DNA from: Clostridiales bacterium
GTDB taxonomy: Bacteria; Bacillota_A; Clostridia; Peptostreptococcales; Anaerovoracaceae
Direction of reading: 5' to 3'
DNA: 5,100 nucleotides
Assembly (NCBI GenBank): GCA_012510935.1
Contig: JAAZHB010000071.1
Span: 1-5,100, forward strand
The stretch's first letter is position 1, and the number at the start of each line of letters is the position of its first letter. A program made the position numbers and the translations under genes. Below the pieces are notes generated by a model. The model made no database searches and was not told the origin of the DNA. It saw only the letters and a list, made by a program, of their open reading frames with translations. Shown here piece by piece: positions 1-5,100 of this stretch.

Positions 1-146
1 CCATCGATTTCAAGAACCTTGCACATTCTGTGCTCACCATTAGCAAGCTCAATTGTACCAAGTTCGTCATATCCGACTCCTTCAACGCCCTTTACAAGCA
101 TTAGTGGGCCGGTTACTTCTGTAATTGTCTTATATTCCTTAATCAT
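1..146 (-). CDS. ntpB: V/A-type ATPase subunit B, N-terminal fragment (cut by window edge)
   Basis: This is the start of the B subunit, the non-catalytic partner of NtpA in the soluble A3B3 head. Only 48 complete codons plus two bases are in the window. The reading frame runs open to the left edge, so the gene continues outside and is not truncated by mutation. The N-terminus begins [18 protein letters not shown] and goes on through a [11 protein letters not shown] stretch, which is the usual opening beta-barrel of bacterial B subunits. The ATG shares its A with the last base of the ntpA stop codon (TAATG arrangement), so the two genes overlap by one base and are probably translationally coupled. 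The arginine finger that B contributes to the catalytic site lies outside the window and cannot be checked. Identity rests on the N-terminal similarity and on the position directly after ntpA, as in other ntp operons. Confidence 0.93.
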   Translation of the reverse strand, partial: MIKEYKTITEVTGPLMLVKGVEGVGYDELGTIELANGEHRMCKVLEID

Positions 147-1921
147 TAAGCTTCACCTGCCTCCTTAACAAGTTCGTCAACAGACGACTCAAGTAGCTTT
201 ACAAGTCTTTCATACTCTGGCTCTACCTTGTCTTCTGTGCCATACTTATATCTTCCGATTTCTTCCTTAACAGGCAGCTTTGAAATCTTTGATAGCTCTA
301 CTCCACCTGCAAGACCTCTTAGCCCTTCCTTGTAGTATTTCAGAATAAGAGTCATAAGTCTGAACTGTTTTTGTACAGATGAGAAAGTATCAATCTCGTG
401 GAAAGCATTCTGGTGAAGGTAATCCTCTCTGATCATCTTGCACGCCTCAAGCTTCATCTGGTCTTCCTTAGAAAGTCCATCAACTCCGACAAGCTGTACG
501 ATTTCATTAAGTTCTGCTTCCTCTTGCAGGAGCTTCATTGCTTCTGCTCTATGTACTGGGAACTCTTTATCTACATTCTCTGCAAACCACTTATTAAGTC
601 TTGTCTGATACAAAGAATATGAATTTAGCCAGTTAATTGCAGGGAAGTGTCTTGCTCTAGCAAGTGATGCATCCAGTCCCCAGAAAACCTTTACGATACG
701 AAGGGTTGCCTGTGATACTGGTTCTGAAATATCTCCTCCTGGAGGGGATACAGCACCAATAGCTGAAAGCGAACCAACAACATTCTCTTTACCGAGAACT
801 TCAACCTTACCAGCTCTTTCATAGAACTGAGCAAGTCTTGATGCTAGGTAAGCAGGATATCCCTCTTCACCAGGCATCTCCTCAAGACGACCTGACATCT
901 CTCGAAGAGCCTCAGCCCATCTTGATGTTGAGTCAGCCATAAGAGCTACAGAATAACCCATGTCTCTGAAGTACTCAGCAATTGTAATTCCTGTATATAC
1001 AGATGCTTCTCTGGCTGCTACCGGCATGTCTGATGTGTTAGCAATAAGAACAGTTCTCTTCATTAGAGATTCGCCTGTCTTTGGGTCAACAAGCTCTGGG
1101 AACTCCATAAGTACCTCAGTCATCTCGTTACCACGCTCTCCACATCCGATATATACAACGATATCAGCATCTGCCCATTTAGCAAGTTGGTGCTGTACAA
1201 CAGTTTTACCTGAACCGAACGGTCCCGGTACTGCGGCAACTCCACCCTTTGCGATAGGGAACATTGTATCAATTACTCTCTGTCCTGTGATTAGAGGTTC
1301 ATTAGGTGCTAGCTTCTTCTTGTAAGGTCTTTCAACTCTTACAGGCCATCTTTGCATCATCTGAACTTCTACATCTTTTCCAGTATTCTTGTCAGCAATA
1401 ACTGCTACAGCCTCATCAACTGTGAACATTCCTGACTTTATTGACTTAACTGTACCAGCAACCTTGTAAGGAACCATGATTTTCTGGGTAACAGCAACAG
1501 TCTCTTCAACTGTTCCAAGTATGTCTCCAGCCTCTACTTCATCTCCAACCTTTGCAACTGGAAGGAATGGCCACTGCTTGTCGTGGTCAAGCGCTGGTTC
1601 TGATACTCCTCTTGGAATATTAGTACCTGTCTTCTCAAGAAGAGTAACCAAAGGTCTCTGGATTCCGTCATAAATGTTACCAATTAGTCCCGGGCCAAGC
1701 TCTACAGATAGAGGTCTTCCCGTTGATACTACTGGTTCGCCAGGCTGAAGTCCTGCTGTCTCTTCATATACCTGAATTGAAGCATTACCTTCTCTCATCT
1801 CCAAGATTTCTCCTGTAAGCTCCTTGTTGCCGACTTTTACAACGTCACCCATGTCAGCTTCGCCCATGCCAGTTGCAATTACAAGAGGTCCGGCTATCTT
1901 TACGATTGTGCCTTGAATCAT
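146..1921 (-). CDS. ntpA: V/A-type ATPase catalytic subunit A
   Basis: This is the ATP-hydrolysing (or synthesising) subunit of the A3B3 head, facing the cytoplasm. At 591 residues it is full length for bacterial A subunits (E. hirae NtpA is about 593). Residues 1-70 form the N-terminal barrel, and about 110-200 is the 'non-homologous' bulge that A subunits have and F1-beta lacks. The P-loop GPFGSGKT is at 233-240 (K239, T240), and GERGNE at 261-266 carries the presumed catalytic base E262 and R263. [11 protein letters not shown] at 393-403 and the ATP synthase alpha/beta signature [10 protein letters not shown] at 427-436 are intact. The C-terminal third is the helical domain that contacts the central stalk. 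The ATG is preceded by AGGAGGT nine bases upstream, overlapping the ntpG stop codon. The P-loop has serine (S237) where eukaryotic A subunits have a redox-sensitive cysteine, so that disulfide control is not expected. Nothing is missing or frameshifted. Confidence 0.98.
   Translation of the reverse strand: MIQGTIVKIAGPLVIATGMGEADMGDVVKVGNKELTGEILEMREGNASIQVYEETAGLQPGEPVVSTGRPLSVELGPGLIGNIYDGIQRPLVTLLEKTGTNIPRGVSEPALDHDKQWPFLPVAKVGDEVEAGDILGTVEETVAVTQKIMVPYKVAGTVKSIKSGMFTVDEAVAVIADKNTGKDVEVQMMQRWPVRVERPYKKKLAPNEPLITGQRVIDTMFPIAKGGVAAVPGPFGSGKTVVQHQLAKWADADIVVYIGCGERGNEMTEVLMEFPELVDPKTGESLMKRTVLIANTSDMPVAAREASVYTGITIAEYFRDMGYSVALMADSTSRWAEALREMSGRLEEMPGEEGYPAYLASRLAQFYERAGKVEVLGKENVVGSLSAIGAVSPPGGDISEPVSQATLRIVKVFWGLDASLARARHFPAINWLNSYSLYQTRLNKWFAENVDKEFPVHRAEAMKLLQEEAELNEIVQLVGVDGLSKEDQMKLEACKMIREDYLHQNAFHEIDTFSSVQKQFRLMTLILKYYKEGLRGLAGGVELSKISKLPVKEEIGRYKYGTEDKVEPEYERLVKLLESSVDELVKEAGEA
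153..166 (-). promoter_or_regulatory. Ribosome binding region of ntpB, inside the end of ntpA
   Basis: Two purine-rich stretches precede the ntpB ATG within the last ntpA codons: AAGGAGG at 166-160, thirteen bases upstream, and AGGTGA at 158-153, six bases upstream. The first matches the consensus better but is distant; the second is weaker but well placed. With the TAATG stop/start junction, re-initiation by the ribosome that has just translated ntpA is likely, so a perfect site may not be needed. Confidence 0.6.
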
Positions 1922-1930
1922 ATTATTTCT

Positions 1931-1937
1931 ACCTCCT
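1931..1937 (-). promoter_or_regulatory. Ribosome binding site of ntpA, overlapping the ntpG stop
   Basis: AGGAGGT on the minus strand begins within the TAG stop codon of ntpG (1938-1936) and lies nine bases upstream of the ntpA ATG. It is an essentially ideal site, so ribosomes ending ntpG translation release directly on it. This fixes the ntpA start at 1921. Confidence 0.85.
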
Positions 1938-2256
1938 ATTCATCGCCAAACAATATATCGGCTCCAACAGCTTTCTCAACCGCGCGCTTTATGTTAGAAA
2001 GCCCAACGCCGTAGCTGCCGTCACTACCTGGAATTGCAATAATTGCTGGTAGTGCCATCTCATCATACTTAGCGATTTCTGTCCCTATTTCTCTATAAAA
2101 TTTCTCTGTGATATAAATAATGCCATAGTCATCCTTAACGATTTCATGCACTGTCTTTGCTGCTTCCTCAGCAGTATTGCATATAAATGCATCGAGACCG
2201 AATACCTTGAAACCAAGGACACTATCAGCTGGTCCAATAATTCCAATTTTACTCAT
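1936..2256 (-). CDS. ntpG: V/A-type ATPase subunit F (central stalk)
   Basis: This small 106-residue soluble protein is the F subunit, called NtpG in Enterococcus and AtpF or NtpF in other naming systems. It binds subunit D to form the central rotor shaft, and in the family it modulates ATPase activity. The N-terminus [20 protein letters not shown] and the later stretch [16 protein letters not shown] at 70-85 are hallmarks of the family, which has a Rossmann-like alternating fold. The C-terminal helix, about 86-100, is the part that packs on D in known structures. The ATG lies inside the last codons of ntpC, giving an 8-base overlap in a different frame. A GAGGGAG ribosome binding site sits a few bases upstream inside ntpC, which points to translational coupling. 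The length is normal for the family (about 100-110). The alternative symbols cause frequent confusion with the peripheral stalk NtpF, which this is not. Confidence 0.96.
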   Translation of the reverse strand: MSKIGIIGPADSVLGFKVFGLDAFICNTAEEAAKTVHEIVKDDYGIIYITEKFYREIGTEIAKYDEMALPAIIAIPGSDGSYGVGLSNIKRAVEKAVGADILFGDE

Positions 2257-3244
2257 ATGTCTCCCTCATTCTTTCTCTGATAATTTGCGAATCCATTTCC
2301 GCAATCTTTCCAGTCATCAGAATTCTAATACATTTAATCTCGCTCTGCTTTGAAATCATATATGCCAGCAAAGGTTCAATTCCAAACGGTTCGAATTTTG
2401 CATCTCTTGCATAATCCATTAATATATCGTCACATTTTTTCTCAAGCACTGTAAATGATCCACTTTTCTCAATTGAAGGTATTCCTTCCTCGAGTGCCGG
2501 GTGTACTGCATATGGCTCAAAGTTCGCACTTGCCTGCTTCCAATCTTCATCAAAAGCGGCAGAAAAAACGAGTTCATCGATATTACCGTCTGGTATAAAC
2601 ACTTGCTCAAGAGCTCTCTTAGGCTGACCAAGTTTCTTAAGTCTTGCAACAGTCTTAAGATTAATAGTGTCGATTAAAAGCCTAACGTATCCTTCAGCAA
2701 ATTCATTGCATGATTTTGCAACAGCCTCATTTATATCTTTAAAACAATATCTGTCACAAATAAAATCTATATATTGCGGGTCCTTTGTCCTAGCGTGTGT
2801 ATCTATTGAAAGGTCAATTGCTGCACCCATATTCTCTGTGAGTTCCTGCTTATTCCTTTCTGCAACATACTCTTTTAGCTCATCTGTATCAATTGAGCCG
2901 GTATGCATCAGAATGTCTGACCTGTCTACACCTAGAGCTTCTGCCTTGAGCAGCACCTTAATATTATGGTAATCAGCTTGATACTCGAAAATTTTAAAAA
3001 TCGGGTCGCTCTCTGTCAGCTCTTGAAGCTCGTCTAGAACCTTGAGCTCCTCTGCTTTTAGCATCTCCTCATAATTTTCGGCTGAAATTGTACTGCTCTC
3101 ACTACCGTAACCGGCATCACTTAGGACCTTGTATATATCACTTGGATTCTTCGATTCTGCCAAACTGCGAAGCTGGTCAGCGGTAAGAAGTCTTCCTTCA
3201 AGGCCGCGAATCATAGACGACGCAAATACATAATCTTTTCCCAC
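2249..3244 (-). CDS. ntpC: V/A-type ATPase subunit C (d-type, AC39 family), GTG start
   Basis: This is the funnel-shaped subunit that sits on the cytoplasmic face of the NtpK ring and socket-joins it to the D/F shaft. It is the homologue of eukaryotic subunit d. At 331 residues it is of normal length and is expected to be almost wholly alpha-helical and soluble. Family marks are the N-terminal MIRGLEGRLLTADQL (11-25), EYQADYHNIKVLLKAE (87-102, the most conserved segment), and the C-terminal EPLLAYMISKQSEIKCIRIL (290-309) followed by an arginine- and glutamate-rich tail. These three segments appear to reflect the internal repeats of the family. The start is GTG, not ATG, eight bases after a near-perfect AAAGGAGG, and the protein begins at the expected family N-terminus. 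The next in-frame methionine (residue 11) would delete conserved sequence and is unlikely. The stop codon falls within the start region of ntpG. It carries five cysteines (163, 167, 179, 271, 305); I see no metal-site arrangement among them. Confidence 0.95.
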   Translation of the reverse strand: MGKDYVFASSMIRGLEGRLLTADQLRSLAESKNPSDIYKVLSDAGYGSESSTISAENYEEMLKAEELKVLDELQELTESDPIFKIFEYQADYHNIKVLLKAEALGVDRSDILMHTGSIDTDELKEYVAERNKQELTENMGAAIDLSIDTHARTKDPQYIDFICDRYCFKDINEAVAKSCNEFAEGYVRLLIDTINLKTVARLKKLGQPKRALEQVFIPDGNIDELVFSAAFDEDWKQASANFEPYAVHPALEEGIPSIEKSGSFTVLEKKCDDILMDYARDAKFEPFGIEPLLAYMISKQSEIKCIRILMTGKIAEMDSQIIRERMRETYE

Positions 3245-3252
3245 GGATATAT

Positions 3253-3260
3253 CCTCCTTT
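3253..3260 (-). promoter_or_regulatory. Ribosome binding site of ntpC (supports the GTG start)
   Basis: AAAGGAGG on the minus strand sits eight bases before the GTG at 3244, in the 39-base gap between ntpE and ntpC, the longest gap in the window. It is one of the strongest ribosome binding sites seen here and supports the GTG as the real start. Its last two bases are part of a 10-base palindrome (3245-3254) that fills the spacer. Confidence 0.85.
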
Positions 3261-3283
3261 CGGTTTATTGTAGTGCAGAGTTT

Positions 3284-3850
3284 CTAAAATAGAACCTTTG
3301 CAATTTCTTTTACATACTCAACTCTGTTATTGCGCATAACCTCTTCAATTGAAGCATTGTATGTAACATTATCTTTAACAAGAACGCAGCCGCCTCTAAT
3401 GTCAGCAAACTCATCACCAAGAACAAGCTTAGTTCCCTTGAATGCCTCTCTGAATTTGTCAGCATATCTGTCATAATCCTCCTTGTTAAGAAGGACTGTG
3501 CCGCCAAGATTCTTGTGAGGAGCTATCTTGTCACAAATAATGTGAACATACTCATCAGGATCAAGATCATGCAGGTTATCAATTACCTTTGAAAAAACTT
3601 CTTCGATAAGCTCTTGCTTAGCTTCAAGTTTCATCTTACGAGCCTCAAGGCCTGCAACAGATTGTCTTCTGCTCTTAAGAGTCTCTGCATCTTTTGCCGC
3701 AACAGCGCTACGACTCTCCTTAACCTTTGTGGCTTCATCCTGTGCTTCAGCGAGCAGCTTTGTTTTTGCCGCCTCTGCATCCGCTTTAACTGATTCAGAG
3801 TATGCTATCGCTTCGTCCTGTATTCTCTTTGTAATGGACTCAATACTCAT
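3284..3850 (-). CDS. ntpE: V/A-type ATPase subunit E (peripheral stalk)
   Basis: NtpE pairs with NtpF to form the peripheral stalks that stop the A3B3 head from turning with the rotor. The 188-residue length is typical. Residues about 1-85 are strongly charged and alanine-rich (for example SVKADAEAAKTKLLAEAQDE, 20-39), with no proline or glycine except one glycine near 67, as expected for the long stalk coiled coil. Residues about 95-188 form the globular domain that clamps the top of subunit B. It contains the conserved IRGGCVLVKD near 151-160 and YNASIEEVM near 164-172. The ATG has a GAGGAG ribosome binding site five bases upstream and lies 14 bases after the ntpK stop. N-terminal coiled-coil sequence drifts fast in this family, so the call rests mainly on the C-terminal domain, length and operon position between ntpK and ntpC. 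Confidence 0.94.
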   Translation of the reverse strand: MSIESITKRIQDEAIAYSESVKADAEAAKTKLLAEAQDEATKVKESRSAVAAKDAETLKSRRQSVAGLEARKMKLEAKQELIEEVFSKVIDNLHDLDPDEYVHIICDKIAPHKNLGGTVLLNKEDYDRYADKFREAFKGTKLVLGDEFADIRGGCVLVKDNVTYNASIEEVMRNNRVEYVKEIAKVLF

Positions 3851-3864
3851 AGCGTCTCCTCTCT

Positions 3865-4338
3865 TTAGCCAACTGAAATTCCGTTGTACATTAGGAATGA
3901 AATAATAAATGCAAGAATAGCATATGTCTCTACCATTACTGCATAGATGATTGCATTACCAAGTCTTCCTTCCTTCTTAGCGATAAGCTGGATTCCGGAT
4001 GCTGCTGCTTTACCCTGAGCAATACCTGAAACGATTCCAACGATACCAATTGGAAGTCCTGCAAAGAAGAGTGAAAGTCCCTGCTCAAATGTTACAGCTG
4101 GGCCGTTTCCGCTAAGCATTCCAATCTTTGACATGATTAGAATTGCGATTACCATTCCATAAATTCCCTGTGTTCCTGGCAAAGCCTGAAGTACAAGTGT
4201 TGAACCAAAGCTTGCTTTCTCACCAGTTCTTGCGCCATCAGCTGCCTGGCCTGCGATTCCAACTCCAATAGCACTTCCTACTCCGGCGATTGTTGCGATT
4301 GCTGCTCCTAGTACAGCTAGTGTTTGTCCTAAAGTCAT
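3865..4338 (-). CDS. ntpK: V/A-type ATPase subunit K (16-kDa-type membrane rotor ring), Na+-type ion site
   Basis: NtpK is the proteolipid whose copies form the ion-carrying rotor ring in the membrane. The 157 residues contain four hydrophobic helices arranged as two related hairpins, a duplication visible in the paired glycine-rich segments near residues 20-36 and 100-116. Only the second hairpin carries the ion-binding carboxylate, E137 in MVETYAIL; the first has glycine at the matching place in LPGTQGIYG. L53, T56, Q57, Y60, Q108 and E137 correspond to the sodium ligands and helper residues known from E. hirae NtpK (L61, T64, Q65, Y68, Q110, E139). I place the start at the ATG at 4338. The frame can be extended six codons to a TTG at 4356, but the GAGGAGG ribosome binding site falls inside that extension, nine bases before the ATG, and the extension would add charged residues (RRNKE) before the first membrane helix. 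Four bases separate it from the ntpI stop. Confidence 0.96.
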   Translation of the reverse strand: MTLGQTLAVLGAAIATIAGVGSAIGVGIAGQAADGARTGEKASFGSTLVLQALPGTQGIYGMVIAILIMSKIGMLSGNGPAVTFEQGLSLFFAGLPIGIVGIVSGIAQGKAAASGIQLIAKKEGRLGNAIIYAVMVETYAILAFIISFLMYNGISVG

Positions 4339-4342
4339 CTCT

Positions 4343-5100
4343 TTATTCCTCCTCAATAATCTTTACGTATTTTGTGTTTTTCTCAAAAGGTTCAAAAGGT
4401 TTGCCCTCTCCTTCGTAGAATTTTCCAAAGAACTCAACATATTGAAGTCTTGCTGAGTGGACAAATGCGCCCAATGCATTAATTGCAAAGTTCAACGAGT
4501 GTCCGAAAATCTCTACTACTATGAAAAGGATTATGCCTACGCCTTTTCCACCTACAAGTATAGCTAAGAAGTTTACAACCTGCGCAATTGACGCAGATGC
4601 AAGTCCCAATCCTAGCAATCTTGAGTATGAGAGTATATCTGATAGGTTTCCGGTTATTCCACTGTATATATTCCATAATCCAAGAGCCTTTCCTGCGCCC
4701 TTGTTTATAAAAATTGGAAGAATAACTGCTCCGGCAACACCTATGATTGTAAGCCATTTGCCTATTGTTGAGAGTGTTGGTGATGCTATCATACCGTAAA
4801 TCATCATTAGAATTCCTACAACGATGAAATACCATACTATATTGTCATTAATTGCCTCAAGAGGCTTACCAGCCTTAAATTGTTCGTATGCCTTAATTCC
4901 CATACCGAAGAACAGATGGATAACTCCAAGGCCACAAGATACTATCAGCAATGTCATTGACTCAGTCATCGGGTTAAGCCATAGTGGTTTAATTACCAGA
5001 TTAACGCCGAAGAACTCTTTGCCAACTACAGTTACCAAATCTCCAAAATATGATCCAAATAGTACTCCGAAAACAGCTGAACTTACTCCGCAATAGCTTA
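4343..5100 (-). CDS. ntpI: V/A-type ATPase subunit I (a-type stator), C-terminal membrane part (cut by window edge)
   Basis: NtpI is the stator membrane subunit that provides the ion half-channels beside the NtpK ring. The window holds the last 251 codons. The reading frame is open through the right edge (sequence before the TTG at 5038 reads SYCGVSSAVFGVLFGSYFGD), so that TTG is an internal leucine codon and not a start. Around 400 upstream residues, the cytoplasmic domain plus the first helices, are expected outside. About six hydrophobic segments are visible. The two stator arginines of the family are present: one in LSYSRLLGLGLAS (codon 4621-4619) and one in VHSARLQYVEFFGKFYEG (codon 4450-4448). 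They are 57 residues apart, close to the spacing in E. hirae NtpI (R573/R629). The C-terminus ends in three glutamates, whose codons double as the ntpK ribosome binding site. The identification is secure; nothing can be said about the N-terminal domain or the true start. Confidence 0.95.
   Translation of the reverse strand, partial: SYCGVSSAVFGVLFGSYFGDLVTVVGKEFFGVNLVIKPLWLNPMTESMTLLIVSCGLGVIHLFFGMGIKAYEQFKAGKPLEAINDNIVWYFIVVGILMMIYGMIASPTLSTIGKWLTIIGVAGAVILPIFINKGAGKALGLWNIYSGITGNLSDILSYSRLLGLGLASASIAQVVNFLAILVGGKGVGIILFIVVEIFGHSLNFAINALGAFVHSARLQYVEFFGKFYEGEGKPFEPFEKNTKYVKIIEEE
4348..4354 (-). promoter_or_regulatory. Ribosome binding site of ntpK, inside the end of ntpI
   Basis: GAGGAGG on the minus strand is made from the final glutamate codons of ntpI and lies nine bases upstream of the ATG at 4338. 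It decides the ntpK start: the longer TTG-initiated reading would place this site inside the coding sequence, with no equally good site before it. The nesting means that ribosomes finishing ntpI terminate next to the ntpK initiation site, which favours coupling. It also makes a high ntpK initiation rate plausible, as a ring needs many copies per complex. Confidence 0.85.

Noticed and set aside
960..1325. Plus-strand open frame of 121 codons opposite ntpA
   Set aside because: It lies wholly antisense to the P-loop region of a highly conserved gene, the protein resembles no family I know, and its open frame follows from codon bias in ntpA.
2419..2649. Minus-strand open frame of 76 codons within ntpC
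   Set aside because: It is an alternative frame inside a conserved gene, with no recognisable protein character.
3245..3283. Possible internal promoter or terminator in the ntpE-ntpC gap
   Set aside because: The gap is only 39 bases and is taken up by the ribosome binding site and a short AT-rich palindrome. There is no paired -35/-10 arrangement and no GC-rich stem followed by a T run.
4479..4835. Minus-strand open frame of 118 codons inside ntpI in another frame
   Set aside because: It overlaps conserved NtpI membrane helices; the translation is rich in Arg, Asn and Cys without any fold pattern, typical of a shadow frame.
4824..5096. Plus-strand open frame of 90 codons opposite ntpI
   Set aside because: It is antisense to NtpI membrane sequence and has no recognisable domain.
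1..5100. Mobile elements, CRISPR arrays, tRNA/rRNA genes, phage genes or a new defence system
   Set aside because: Essentially all of the window is explained by seven contiguous V/A-ATPase genes. I saw no direct repeat series, inverted-repeat ends, transposase or RNA-gene motifs.

Overview
The window is a stretch of a bacterial V/A-type (rotary) ATPase operon. Every gene lies on the minus strand, so transcription runs from high to low coordinates. In transcription order it holds ntpI (subunit I/a, 5' part outside the window), ntpK (membrane rotor ring), ntpE (peripheral stalk), ntpC (subunit C/d, rotor collar), ntpG (subunit F, central stalk), ntpA (catalytic subunit) and the first 48 codons of ntpB (B subunit, cut by the left edge). 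The order I-K-E-C-G-A-B is that of the Enterococcus hirae ntp operon, so ntpF is expected just upstream of the right edge and ntpD just beyond ntpB. Neither can be confirmed here.

The source is most likely an anaerobic, AT-leaning Firmicute, probably of class Clostridia. The support is the gene order, strong AGGAGG-type ribosome binding sites before almost every gene, TTG/GTG/ATG start use, and the protein sequences, which look like the clostridial/enterococcal bacterial V-ATPases. A species cannot be named from this sequence.

By region on the minus strand: 5100-4343 is the C-terminal membrane domain of NtpI with both stator arginines. 4338-3865 is the 157-residue four-helix NtpK, whose ion-site residues match the sodium-type signature. 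3850-3284 is NtpE, with a long charged coiled coil and a globular C-terminal domain. 3244-2249 is NtpC, starting with GTG. 2256-1936 is NtpG, overlapping the end of ntpC by 8 bases. 1921-146 is NtpA with an intact P-loop and catalytic glutamate. 146-1 is the start of NtpB, sharing one base with the ntpA stop codon. The longest gap between genes is 39 bases, and I found no internal promoter or terminator.

Together the genes encode a motor in which ATP turnover at the A/B interfaces rotates the central stalk (D plus NtpG), the NtpC collar and the NtpK ring against NtpI, while NtpE and NtpF hold the head still. The NtpK ion site suggests that Na+ rather than H+ is the coupling ion. A one-carboxylate, 16-kDa-type ring suggests a machine suited to ion pumping, although synthesis cannot be excluded. 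I see no undescribed system here. The points of interest are ion specificity, start-site choice and translational coupling.
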